36,417 nucleotides of DNA from positions 1 through 36,417 of the forward strand of contig JAHWIC010000012.1 of the NCBI GenBank assembly GCA_019322805.1, in the 5' to 3' direction. Under the pieces are notes generated by a model. It ran no database searches and had not been told where the DNA came from. It saw only the letters and a program-made list of their open reading frames with translations. Positions 1-6,999 of this stretch are shown in pieces; position 1 is the stretch's first letter, and every line of letters starts with the position of its first letter. The translations under genes and the position numbers were made by a program. Source of the stretch: Candidatus Woesearchaeota archaeon. GTDB taxonomy: Archaea > Nanobdellota > Nanobdellia > Woesearchaeales > JAHWIC01.

Positions 1-300
1 GAAGGATTAAGGAAATCCCCCCATATAATTTCTTTTTCGTAGAAAAAGGCTAAATGTGCGAAGCACTAAAGGCGGAAACCCCCTTTTAATAAATCTACAC
101 GACGATTGAATATAACTCTTTCTATGCGAAAAAGCCAGAATTTTGAGGATAGAAATAGTTAGATTCGCTGAATTTTGAGTTCTACAAGGTTATTTTTCCA
201 CTGGTCATGGTTAAGTGAAGAATTCTGGGCTTAGAGGCTCTGAAGTGGCATTTTCGCTGATTTTGAGCACTGGTCGACCGCGCGTGAGGTATTTAAATGA
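1..300. other. Non-coding stretch with short hairpins and direct repeats
   Basis: No convincing gene is visible here. Seen directly: a hairpin of CTTTTTC and GAAAAAG near 34-50, a small GTGC-GAA-GCAC hairpin near 57-67, and a run that pairs AAAGG with CCTTT near 68-87. Further on, the motif GCTGA-ATTTTGAG recurs in variant form near 138, 168 and 254, and CACTGGTC occurs twice (near 199 and 268). A TATA-like TATTTAAAT lies near 291, about 30 nt before the tRNA-like sequence. The stretch may be RNA-coding or a decayed mobile-element end; I cannot decide. Confidence 0.3.
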
Positions 301-325
301 GTAAATCATAATAAAAAGAAAAAGG

Positions 326-408
326 GCCGCAAATGGCCAAGGCACTGACTTAAATCAAGTGACTTCACAGGTCACGCGGGTTCGAAGCTTCCCTGTGAAA
401 ATCCCGTG
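326..408 (+). pseudogene. Degenerate tRNA-Leu-like sequence with a 15-nt insertion in the T loop
   Basis: The order of elements matches a class II (long variable arm) tRNA-Leu. There is a D arm from GCCG (326) through TGGCCAA to GGC (343), an anticodon-like loop CTTAAAT (UAA) in an imperfect stem, a variable arm GAC/GTC (361-373), and a T arm GCGGG-TTCGAA (376-386). The T arm closes with TCCCGT (402-407) only if 15 nt (387-401) are removed. No 5' acceptor strand lies immediately upstream, so it is probably not a working tRNA. The inserted bases can pair with the variable arm (364-371 with 392-399), and a 9-bp hairpin follows (413-421/425-433). Next to a tyrosine recombinase gene, an old attachment site is one explanation; an intron-bearing or split tRNA is another. 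Confidence 0.35.
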
Positions 409-461
409 AAATGCTTGTGAGTCGCTCGCAAGCTCGCGACATTTACCGCCGCCCAAAATAA

Positions 462-1304
462 TTGGTGGTTGAAATCAATGAAAACATAATCAATTCAATG
501 AAGAAAGAAATGCTTAGAAGAAGATACAGCCAAAGAACTATTGAATCGTATTTATTTTGTATTGAGAAGTTTTTGAGTTCTGTTACAAAACATCCAAGAA
601 AAATAACCAAGAAAGATATTAAGGATTATCTTGATTGTCTTGCCTTGAAAGACAGGGCAGGCAGTACGCTGAATATCCATCTCTGCTCTATAAAGTTCCT
701 CTTGGAAGAAGTTCTTCGCAGGAATATCCATCTCAGAATGAAATATTCAAGGAAGCCAAAGACTCTTCCTGTGGTATTGACTAAGAATGAGGTAAAAAGG
801 TTTTTTGCCGCTGTTAAAAATCCAAAACACAGTTTAATGGTGCAGTTGATGTATTCTGCAGGGCTTCGTTTGAGTGAGCTGCTTAACCTTAAGGCAAGGG
901 ACCTTGAGTTTGAGAATAACTTTGGCTGGATCAGGCACGGCAAAGGGAACAAAGACCGTGCATTTATACTTGCTGAGAAGCTGAAGAAAAGGATTCTGGA
1001 ATTTGCAGGGATGCACAAATTAGGGCCTGATGATTTCCTGTTTAAAGGCATCAAAAGAGCTCATATGCATCCAAGGAGTGTACAGGAGATTGTAAGAAAG
1101 GCTGCCAAAAAAGCAAGGATAATGAAGAATGTTCATCCCCATACACTAAGGCACAGCTTTGCAACGCACTTGATTGAGAATGGCAGCAGGATTATTGAAG
1201 TTCAGTCCTTATTAGGCCACAGCAGCATAGAAACAACAAGGACTTACCTCCACACAGCTAATGTAAGGCTTATCTCTGTAAAAAGCCCTTTAGACAGTTT
1301 ATAG
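462..1304 (+). CDS. xerA: Tyrosine recombinase, XerA/XerC-D family
   Basis: Site-specific DNA recombinase that exchanges strands through a covalent 3'-phosphotyrosine intermediate. The length of about 280 residues is normal for archaeal XerA. An N-terminal SAM-like core-binding domain (about residues 15-95, with RRRYSQRTIESY) is followed by the catalytic domain. Visible catalytic residues are Arg in GLRLSEL, Lys in the GKGNKDR strand, His and Arg in HTLRHSFATH, His in LLGHSSIETT, and Tyr in TRTYLHTA, so the active site looks complete. The frame opens at a TTG (462) or GTG (465); ATG at 498 is also possible, and no clear ribosome binding site decides between them. It may be the chromosome dimer-resolution enzyme or the integrase of a decayed element. 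The tRNA-like sequence upstream and the structured RNA downstream keep the second option open. Confidence 0.85.
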   Translation: MVVEINENIINSMKKEMLRRRYSQRTIESYLFCIEKFLSSVTKHPRKITKKDIKDYLDCLALKDRAGSTLNIHLCSIKFLLEEVLRRNIHLRMKYSRKPKTLPVVLTKNEVKRFFAAVKNPKHSLMVQLMYSAGLRLSELLNLKARDLEFENNFGWIRHGKGNKDRAFILAEKLKKRILEFAGMHKLGPDDFLFKGIKRAHMHPRSVQEIVRKAAKKARIMKNVHPHTLRHSFATHLIENGSRIIEVQSLLGHSSIETTRTYLHTANVRLISVKSPLDSL

Positions 1305-1345
1305 AGTCTAGAATTTGCTTTTCTGTAATTATTCCCCTAAGGAGC

Positions 1346-1446
1346 AAAAAATAACAATGGCGCAGATTTGACGGGGGTTGCCCCCTCCGGGGTGTCAAAT
1401 AGGGCATGCGAAGCATGACCGTCTGCCGCCTTTGTTGTTATTTTTT
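1346..1446 (+). ncRNA. Predicted three-way-junction structured RNA (or terminator-like structure)
   Basis: A perfect 12-bp closing stem joins 1346-1357 and 1435-1446. Next come GGCG/CGCC (1359-1362 with 1427-1430) and CAGA/TCTG (1363-1366 with 1422-1425). Inside are two arms. One is TTTGAC/GTCAAA (1367-1372 with 1394-1399), topped by GGGGG-TTG-CCCCC. The other is a short ATGC-GAA-GCAT hairpin (1406-1416). The structure is too elaborate for an ordinary archaeal terminator, although the T-run at its end would also stop transcription of the recombinase gene. The strand is not certain, because the pairing is symmetric in DNA. No known RNA family is recognised. Confidence 0.45.
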
Positions 1447-1482
1447 GCGACGTATAATTTGTTATAATCTTTTTAAAATCAC

Positions 1483-1495
1483 AAAGTTTATATAT
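1483..1495 (+). promoter_or_regulatory. BRE/TATA promoter of the small membrane-protein operon
   Basis: AAAGTTTATATAT has the form of an archaeal BRE plus TATA box. It lies about 30 nt before the ATG at 1523, which fits a very short leader. This spacing is the main reason for not using the longer reading frame that opens at 1406 inside the structured RNA. Confidence 0.55.
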
Positions 1496-1522
1496 CAAAA
1501 GCTAAAATATTCACTTGAGAAA

Positions 1523-1810
1523 ATGCCGAAAAAAGGTGATCTAAGCGGAATAATGTATCTGGAGATAGAGAAGTCCAGGATTAACCGCGAGAAGTCAAGA
1601 ATCGTTCTGAACAAAAGCCTTTCCCTCTATATCGTGTTTATGATCGTTGGTGTGATAGGGTTTGTCTTTGATTTTATTGACTCAACCATGCTCAACACGC
1701 TGATTATTGCAGGAATTGTAATCCTAGTTCTTGGAACCCTGCCGTATCTTCTGATTTCGCATAAAGAGGAAAAGAAGATAGATGATTTCATTAAAAAGCT
1801 GAAAAAATGA
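1523..1810 (+). CDS. Small two-helix membrane protein, unknown function
   Basis: A 95-residue protein I do not recognise. The first about 30 residues are charged (EIEKSRINREKSRIVLNKS). Two hydrophobic segments follow at about 32-50 and 57-76, and a basic tail ends in KKLKK. The frame is open further upstream, but that part crosses the structured RNA and the promoter, so I start at the ATG 28 nt after the TATA box; an internal ATG at 1553 is an alternative. Its stop overlaps the start of the next gene in an ATGA arrangement, so the two are probably translationally coupled. It is the first gene of a four-gene run. Confidence 0.6.
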   Translation: MPKKGDLSGIMYLEIEKSRINREKSRIVLNKSLSLYIVFMIVGVIGFVFDFIDSTMLNTLIIAGIVILVLGTLPYLLISHKEEKKIDDFIKKLKK

Positions 1811-2256
1811 ACAAGAAAGGAATATCTCCATTGATATCAACCCTGCTTTTGATATTTTTCGCAGCAGCTCTTGGAATAGTTGTGATGAGCTGGGGGAAGA
1901 CTGCCCAGCTTGAGAAGGTTGAAGCGGCTGCATGCGACAAAGTCTGCCTTGATATTGTTAAGATAGCAGGTGAGCCTCAGCTGTGTTATTCAGATGGTGT
2001 GCTTAGGTATACATTAGAGAATACAGGTGCAGTATATATAGACGGGCTCAAGTTATTTATCGTTGGGGATGAGATAGAAAAGATTGAGCAGGACGCATAT
2101 ATTGCGCCTGCAGATATTGTAAACCTGGAGTCAGCTTATGAAACAAAGACAACAATTAAAAAGGTAAAGATTACACCCGGGATTGTCGTTGGTGAGGGCA
2201 GGGAGTTCTGCCCAAAAAAAGGGGTTGAGGTTGATAGTATAAAAGAATGCGGGTGA
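1807..2256 (+). CDS. Pilin/archaellin-like protein with class III signal peptide
   Basis: A 149-residue exported protein. Its start, MNKKGISPLISTLLLIF, is a class III signal peptide: a short basic leader ending in Gly, then a hydrophobic helix that would be exposed after cleavage by an archaeal prepilin peptidase and anchor the subunit in a filament or membrane. The rest is a small extracellular domain, probably beta-rich, with about five Cys residues that could form disulfides. The family is widespread in archaea as pilin-like or type IV-related proteins. No assembly ATPase or platform protein is nearby, so whether it forms a pilus is unknown. It overlaps the preceding gene by 4 nt. Confidence 0.7.
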   Translation: MNKKGISPLISTLLLIFFAAALGIVVMSWGKTAQLEKVEAAACDKVCLDIVKIAGEPQLCYSDGVLRYTLENTGAVYIDGLKLFIVGDEIEKIEQDAYIAPADIVNLESAYETKTTIKKVKITPGIVVGEGREFCPKKGVEVDSIKECG

Positions 2257-2261
2257 TTAAT

Positions 2262-2531
2262 ATGAAAATGAAAAAAACTCCCACTATTATTGCATTGTCA
2301 CTGCCCCTGGTAATTGCAGTAGTCTGGCTGATATTTATTCTTGCTGCAAATAAGACATTTACGCTTGCAGGAGGCGCTCAACTAGCTCCTGTCAGGGATA
2401 TGGAGCCGTTGATAATTGGCCTGAGTGTGTTTATCGTAGGCTATGTGCTGTTCATTGTAATGATGTTCTATGACGATATAAAGGAGATGTTCTGGAAGAA
2501 AAAGCCTATGGCAAAGAAACCTAAAAAGTAA
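2262..2531 (+). CDS. Small two-helix membrane protein
   Basis: An 89-residue protein not recognised by family. A Lys-rich start (MKMKKT) leads into a hydrophobic helix at about 7-28. A short loop with a GGAQLAP turn and a second helix at about 47-68 follow. The end is strongly basic (FWKKKPMAKKPKK), which suggests the tail is cytoplasmic. The frame opens earlier (2247), but the ATG at 2262 sits just after GGGTGATT, which serves as ribosome binding site and overlaps the stop of the pilin-like gene. The arrangement indicates one operon with its neighbours. Confidence 0.6.
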   Translation: MKMKKTPTIIALSLPLVIAVVWLIFILAANKTFTLAGGAQLAPVRDMEPLIIGLSVFIVGYVLFIVMMFYDDIKEMFWKKKPMAKKPKK

Positions 2532-2532
2532 T

Positions 2533-2823
2533 ATGAAATATCCTGATTCTGTAATAACCCATAACAGGAAAGGCGATGCAGAAGTAAGAGTCCTCGTCGA
2601 TAAAGGAAGGTACTGCAGATACCAGTACACTGATCCAAAAACAGGCAGATTAGTTGAGAAAGGAAAAACCTCTATAATGCTGGAAACTGCCGACGGAAAA
2701 AAAGAGCATTTCTTCCTGATTCCGGTAAAAGGAGGAAGGTTCCTTGCATTGAGCTTAAAGGACGCAGAAAAAGCAAGGAAGGTGTGGAACAAAGGAAAGA
2801 AGAAGGAAGAGAGCTTGTTCTAA
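2533..2823 (+). CDS. Small basic protein, unknown
   Basis: A 96-residue soluble-looking protein without signal peptide or membrane helix, starting one base after the preceding stop. It looks beta-rich in the first two thirds (EVRVLVDKGRYCRYQY, then SIMLETADGKKEHFFLIPV), and ends with a basic helix rich in Lys and Arg. This could suit nucleic-acid or membrane-surface contact, but I recognise no motif. It is the last gene of the four-gene run; intergenic repeats follow immediately. Confidence 0.5.
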   Translation: MKYPDSVITHNRKGDAEVRVLVDKGRYCRYQYTDPKTGRLVEKGKTSIMLETADGKKEHFFLIPVKGGRFLALSLKDAEKARKVWNKGKKKEESLF

Positions 2824-2869
2824 AAGTCAATATTAAGTGTCAATTCGAAAAAACCAATAAACGAAAAAT

Positions 2870-2992
2870 AATAAATCCGAAAATTCCTTCCACAACTACG
2901 CTCAGGGAATTTTCATCTGCTTATGGTTCTTAAGAAACAGAATAAGATGATTTTTGCTTTAAATTAGACATAAAGCAAAAATCGGATTTATT
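2870..2992. repeat. Intergenic repeat family R1, copy 1 (four-way junction)
   Basis: A closing stem pairs AATAAATCCGA (2870-2880) with TCGGATTTATT (2982-2992), perfect over 11 bp. Three arms lie inside: AAATTCC/GGAATTT (2881-2887 with 2906-2912), an imperfect TCATC/GATGA arm (2913-2917 with 2946-2950), and a perfect 11-bp TTTTTGCTTTA/TAAAGCAAAAA arm (2951-2961 with 2971-2981). The same architecture and much of the sequence recur near 5508 and 28662. It lies between convergent genes here. Confidence 0.7.
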
Positions 2993-3031
2993 AATTGTTA
3001 TTAAATAATGATTTAAGGCGATAAAAACAAA

Positions 3032-3084
3032 TAAGTGCACAACTAGTTCTGAACTCTGAAAGTGCACCTAGTGATAATATATTT
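3032..3084. repeat. Intergenic repeat family R2, copy 1 (short form)
   Basis: GTGCAC occurs at 3035-3040 and again at 3062-3067. Between them are AACTAGTT and a second small inverted repeat, AGTTCTGAACT. The tail GTGCACCTAGTGATAA matches the tails of longer copies near 19200 and 35345. Read as DNA or RNA, the two GTGCAC words can pair and close a stem. This copy lacks the AT-rich middle hairpin of the others. Confidence 0.5.
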
Positions 3085-3122
3085 AATGATTAATCAAGAA
3101 AAATAGAAATAAAAATTAATCC

Positions 3123-3833
3123 TCAGCCGACATAACTCATTCTCTTCTTCTCGCTGATATCAGCGGCTTCCTTGCTTTTTGTCAATAACCCCTTAAGCTT
3201 CTGCTCAAATTTCTCAGCCTGCTGCAGCAATGGCTTTGGGTCAACCTCCAAGCCAAGATACTTATCAAGCACCTCAATTACCTTTGCTGCTGCCTTGCTG
3301 TCTGGCAGGTTTGTATGCGTTTCTGCAAAGATGCATGAAACAGGAAGGCCGTCAGCCTTAAGCAGGACAGCGCCTGTAACACCCATTATAATGCCTTCCT
3401 TTAAAGGCTCTATGCCGTACTTTTCAAAGACCTTCTTTTTCTTTTCATCGCTTGTAAAGTAGAATGCCTTTTCTTCTGTTGTTTCTTCAGCAGAGCCAAC
3501 CCCTTCAAGGCTGATTACCTCGCGGGCATCAAGCTGCTTCGCAATATCAGCCAAAGCATCTGCAAACTGCCATTCAAAACCAGCTGATGCTGTTATCGCA
3601 TGAAGGACAACCACATTATATTTCTTTGAGTAGAATATCCCCAAGGGCTCAACAACCTGGTTTTCATGTATAGCAACCATCGGAGGCATCTCCTCAAATG
3701 TTATCTTTCCGATCTGCTCTGTTTTTAGATGGTCTATTAAGAATTCAGAAGCAATTGTTCCCACAAGGCCAAAGCCAGGAAACCCCTCAACAATTATCGG
3801 ATTTTTTGGCTTCTTCCAAAGCTTTATTTTCAT
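3123..3833 (-). CDS. PAC2-family protein (archaeal proteasome assembly chaperone homologue)
   Basis: A 236-residue protein of the PAC2 superfamily, which includes the archaeal Pba-type chaperones that bind proteasome alpha subunits. The diagnostic VEGFPGFGLVGTIA is at about 16-29, and the late motif FAETHTNLPDSKAA is at about 164-177. Between them is the usual alternating strand-helix core. The C terminus ends KKRMSYVG; a Tyr close to the end recalls the HbYX-type tails used to dock on proteasomes, but it is not in the exact position. A longer frame starts at GTG inside the AGAGGTGA ribosome binding site, so I use the ATG at 3833. A TATA-like TTTTATAC lies about 45 nt upstream. Confidence 0.85.
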   Translation of the reverse strand: MKIKLWKKPKNPIIVEGFPGFGLVGTIASEFLIDHLKTEQIGKITFEEMPPMVAIHENQVVEPLGIFYSKKYNVVVLHAITASAGFEWQFADALADIAKQLDAREVISLEGVGSAEETTEEKAFYFTSDEKKKKVFEKYGIEPLKEGIIMGVTGAVLLKADGLPVSCIFAETHTNLPDSKAAAKVIEVLDKYLGLEVDPKPLLQQAEKFEQKLKGLLTKSKEAADISEKKRMSYVG

Positions 3834-3888
3834 TAAATTCACCTCTTTTGATTTTAAGTCAATATGATTAGTATAAAAGGTTTTTGTT

Positions 3889-5355
3889 TTAGGCTGCTCT
3901 AGGCACTCCTGCTCCCCGCCTTATCCTTCCTGCTACCTTGGCTTCTTCTTTTTCAATCTCCCTTATATGATACCTAAGCCTTTGTTTATACTTATCTATG
4001 CCCTCTTTTGTCCTTTCCAGGCCCTTAAACTTATTGTGGATCTTTCTTATATGCTCTATCTTCTCAAGCACAGGCTTTTTCCCTTTCTTAGGAAATAGTA
4101 TTGCTAAAGCATTATTTATATCCCTTACACATACCTGGCCAAGTGCACTGCCCCTAGTAGCTCTTCCCTCAATAAGCTCCTTGGTTGCGCTGTGAAGTTT
4201 ATCAATCGCTTTCAATCTTTCATCCAGGATCTCTTCTGCCTTCTTCTCTTCTTTCTCAGCTTTCTTGGCAAGCCCTCTTTCTTTTTTACCAGCAACCATC
4301 TCTTCTTTTGTCAATCTTTCTTCTCTTTTTTCTTCCTCAGCTGCTTCCTCGGCTTTTTCTTTTTCAGGCCCTTCCGGCAGCTCTTCTCCAGCTTTTTCCT
4401 CCTTCCTGCGAACCTCAGCTTCACCCTTTAATTCCCGCTTTTCTTCTGCTTCCTCTTCTCTTTCAACCTCTTCCTCCTTCTCTTCTCCAGCTTCCTCTTC
4501 TTCCAAACCAGCTTTTTGCTTTTCAATCACTTCCTTTAATCTGGCTAATAATGACTCATGCTTTTCCTCAGCAGCCCTTAAAGCAGCTTCAAATTGAGGT
4601 ATTCTTGGGTCACTCGGGTTCTGGTACCTTAATGCCACTAATTGATTTTTCAGATAGTTAAGCTCTTCAATGTACTTTTTTTCATAGTCTCCAAGTTTTT
4701 CCTCATACTCTTCCAGCTCATACTCTTCCTTATCAATTTCTTCCTCTTTCCCGGCTATTTCATCAGTCATGGCATTTGCCCTTTGAATTAGAGCATCAAT
4801 CTGCATATCCTGAGTTGTTTTTTGGGCTGCTTCTTCCTCTTCTCTTGCTGCAGCCCGCTCTCTTCTCATCCCACCAGCGCCTTCCGGTCTGCTAGGTTCC
4901 CATCTTGGTGTTTCCCGATAACCTCTGCCTAACCCAGCACCAGCAGCTCCGCTTCCTAATTTAAAAAGCAGGAACAGTATAATTAAGGGCGTAACACTTG
5001 CTGGTAAAGGACCAAATGCGCCAGCAGCAGCGCCTGTGCTGTATGTTGTAAACCCAACCACTAAAAGAAAACTAAGCCATTTAGCCAGCTTTGGCGCTTC
5101 TGCAAAGAACTTTACCCTCTTTAAGAATACATATACCAGGATAGAAAGGGCTGCTACATAAACAATAACAAAGAACCATAAATTCTCTCCTGCAAAATCA
5201 AAGGCATCGCCAAAAAGGGACCTGAAAAGAGGATTAAATGCATTACCCATTATCCCCCCGATATCACCGAACGTACCCTCGGCTGATACGCTACTTATCA
5301 TCAGAATTAAGAAAACTAGACTCAAAACTATTAAAAAACCGCTTTTTTTATTCAT
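3889..5355 (-). CDS. Membrane-anchored coiled-coil protein 1
   Basis: A 488-residue protein without a recognised family. It has an N-terminal signal peptide ending near SVSA-E (about residue 25), then three hydrophobic segments at about 60-80, 92-112 and 118-138. A Gly/Arg linker follows, then a very long Glu/Lys-rich coiled coil (about 165-410). The conserved-looking end has a basic tail, RIRRGAGVPRAA. If the signal peptide is cut, three membrane passes put the coiled coil in the cytoplasm. The architecture matches the protein at 15467-16780, and more loosely the one at 19691-20953. It has its own promoter (TTTATATA near 5378). The phosphoesterase-kinase genes start divergently about 400 nt away. 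Confidence 0.7.
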   Translation of the reverse strand: MNKKSGFLIVLSLVFLILMISSVSAEGTFGDIGGIMGNAFNPLFRSLFGDAFDFAGENLWFFVIVYVAALSILVYVFLKRVKFFAEAPKLAKWLSFLLVVGFTTYSTGAAAGAFGPLPASVTPLIILFLLFKLGSGAAGAGLGRGYRETPRWEPSRPEGAGGMRRERAAAREEEEAAQKTTQDMQIDALIQRANAMTDEIAGKEEEIDKEEYELEEYEEKLGDYEKKYIEELNYLKNQLVALRYQNPSDPRIPQFEAALRAAEEKHESLLARLKEVIEKQKAGLEEEEAGEEKEEEVEREEEAEEKRELKGEAEVRRKEEKAGEELPEGPEKEKAEEAAEEEKREERLTKEEMVAGKKERGLAKKAEKEEKKAEEILDERLKAIDKLHSATKELIEGRATRGSALGQVCVRDINNALAILFPKKGKKPVLEKIEHIRKIHNKFKGLERTKEGIDKYKQRLRYHIREIEKEEAKVAGRIRRGAGVPRAA

Positions 5356-5433
5356 TGGTATAACTCTGGCAGAATCATTATATAAATGTTGCTTTTTTGT
5401 TAATAGTTAGAAAACAATAAAATAATAATTTAT

Positions 5434-5500
5434 AATAAATCTGAAAATTCCTTCTTAATAAGGTAGTAAAGACCAATAAAAAAATAATCAATAGATAATA
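5434..5500. repeat. Partial R1 unit upstream of copy 2
   Basis: ATAAATCTGAAAATTCCTT is followed by TTAATAAGGTAGTAAAGACC, then CAATA, an A-run and AATCAATAGATAA. A nearly identical sequence precedes R1 copy 3 at about 28598-28653, in the same order and at a similar distance. This half-unit therefore travels with the full element. Confidence 0.6.
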
Positions 5501-5507
5501 AAAAATA

Positions 5508-5636
5508 AATCTGAAAATTCCTTTCACAAGTAATATAAAGGAATTTTCATCCGCTTTTCTTCCTTTTAGCTATGGTATAAAGGAAAGTAAGCGGATGATT
5601 TTTGCTTTAACGTTTGCATCAAGCAAAAATCGGATT
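5508..5636. repeat. Intergenic repeat family R1, copy 2 (four-way junction)
   Basis: The closing stem is AATCTGA (5508-5514) with TCGGATT (5630-5636), including one G-T wobble where copy 1 has G-C. Three arms lie inside: AAATTCCTTT/AAAGGAATTT (5515-5524 with 5537-5546, perfect), TCATCCGCTT/AAGCGGATGA (5547-5556 with 5589-5598, perfect, topped by TTCCTTT/AAAGGAA), and TTTTTGCTT/AAGCAAAAA (5599-5607 with 5621-5629). It lies between divergent genes here, so it cannot be only a terminator. Confidence 0.72.
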
Positions 5637-5723
5637 GATTTTTTGACTATTGGTTTTTTTAATTGATTTTAAAGCAAATATCACCCATATCTATTAAATC
5701 ATTACTCGAAAGTGATAAATATA

Positions 5724-5740
5724 GAAAGCTTTATAAATAA
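5724..5740 (+). promoter_or_regulatory. BRE/TATA promoter of the phosphoesterase-kinase pair
   Basis: GAAAGCTTTATAAATAA is a strong BRE plus TATA box, about 25 nt before the ATG at 5763, so the transcript would be almost leaderless. The core closely matches the promoter at 10166-10181 (CGAAAGATTTATAAATA), but the upstream GGTTAAAAACC block of that promoter is missing. Confidence 0.65.
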
Positions 5741-5762
5741 TTTTATATTTTAGGCTCATACT

Positions 5763-6989
5763 ATGGCAATATATGTGATTAGTGACATCCATGGCTACCT
5801 AGATGCGCTTAGGTCGAGCCTTGCAGTACCTATAGCAATAAACAATGCTGCAAAAGAAAACCCCAGGATAGAGCCTATTGACCTGATACTTGTTCTCGGC
5901 GACATAATAAGCTACGGCCCTGAGCAAATGGAGTGCGTTGAACTCCTTAGAAAATCTGAGGTAGCATGGTACGGTGCTAACCCTGACAAAGCGAAAGAGG
6001 AGTGGGCTCCGTCAGATCCAATAGCAGCTGACGTAACATCGCAGAATAATTTAATACAGAACATTGCCAGGAGCGCTTCTCCAGACCTTGTTGACACAAA
6101 CTATGATCCAATCAGGCTGATGGTTTTAGCAGGAAACCACAGCAAGGGGGTTATGAAGCATATAGAAGACGGCCACAAACTGAATGTTGGAGGTAATTTC
6201 AGCAAAAGAGCTGCACCAACCTTAGAAGCAGAGCTGGAACGCGCTTTTTCAGATTATCTTAGAACTGATCGCGAGCTTTGGGCTAAACTTATAGAGGATC
6301 AATCAACTGGTGAGGAAGAGATTGATGCAAGGGTTGCAGAGCTGGTTTTCTCCAACTATGCAGGAACAGTCCTGAGGGGATTCAGCCAGGCAGGGAAAGA
6401 AAGCGACGGCATTATTACTACACAGACCTTTGCTATGTACGGCAAAGGAGCAGTTATCGAGCTGATGAAAGGGGGCCACCTAAGAGAGATGGACCAGGAT
6501 TATCATGACAGGCTGCGGGGAGTGCAGGCATTTGGCTGGTTAAAAAGAATTGTTGAAAGAGGAAAGGCTAATTGCTATAAGGTGATTTTGCACGGCCCTA
6601 AATATGATATACTTGCATGCCACTCGCATCCGCTAAGGCCGGAAAGTGATGATTATGCAGATAACCTGGATGAGATTGCACAAAACCTTCCTGAAGGGAT
6701 AGGCATTGCTTTCTGCGGACACACACATGTTCTTGGATGGAACAGCAACATAGCAGAGTGCGGAAAGATGGTAGTAAACCCGGGAAGTGTTGGAGACCCA
6801 AGAAAAAATCCAGAAACAGGGGCAATCTACCCGGCAACTGCAGTCATATGCTACACCCATCTAGAGCCGGGATACGGAGTCCTGCCGATGCAAAAAGATT
6901 ATGATTATAAATCAACAATTAAAAAGCTGGAACAAAGAAGGATTCATGTTACAGACGAGTTAAAAGAGCTGATGAAGCTAGTAGCGTAG
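5763..6989 (+). CDS. Calcineurin-like metallophosphoesterase, intact active site
   Basis: A 408-residue cytoplasmic phosphoesterase of the calcineurin-like fold, nearest in motif spacing to YfcE/DNA-repair-exonuclease-like phosphatases. Metal and catalytic residues are all present: D8 and H10 in SDIHG, D47 in LGDIISYGP, N125-H126 in AGNHS, H287/H289 in CHSHP, and H320/H322 in CGHTH. An insertion of roughly 150 residues between GNH and the HSH motif makes it much longer than the usual about 240 residues. It ends 10 nt before the kinase ATG, so a kinase/phosphatase pair in one transcript is very likely. I infer that it removes phosphates placed by that kinase, but a nucleotide substrate cannot be excluded. 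Confidence 0.8.
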   Translation: MAIYVISDIHGYLDALRSSLAVPIAINNAAKENPRIEPIDLILVLGDIISYGPEQMECVELLRKSEVAWYGANPDKAKEEWAPSDPIAADVTSQNNLIQNIARSASPDLVDTNYDPIRLMVLAGNHSKGVMKHIEDGHKLNVGGNFSKRAAPTLEAELERAFSDYLRTDRELWAKLIEDQSTGEEEIDARVAELVFSNYAGTVLRGFSQAGKESDGIITTQTFAMYGKGAVIELMKGGHLREMDQDYHDRLRGVQAFGWLKRIVERGKANCYKVILHGPKYDILACHSHPLRPESDDYADNLDEIAQNLPEGIGIAFCGHTHVLGWNSNIAECGKMVVNPGSVGDPRKNPETGAIYPATAVICYTHLEPGYGVLPMQKDYDYKSTIKKLEQRRIHVTDELKELMKLVA

Positions 6990-6999
6990 GTTGAATAAA

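Noticed and set aside
1406..1522. N-terminal extension of the first membrane-protein gene
   Set aside because: The extension crosses the structured RNA and the TATA box; the ATG at 1523 fits the promoter spacing better.
4185..4661. Several open frames on the plus strand, rich in Ser, Leu and Phe
   Set aside because: They are the reverse of the Glu/Lys-rich coiled-coil region of the gene at 3889-5355; GAA/GAG codons read backwards give Ser/Leu/Phe runs without stops.
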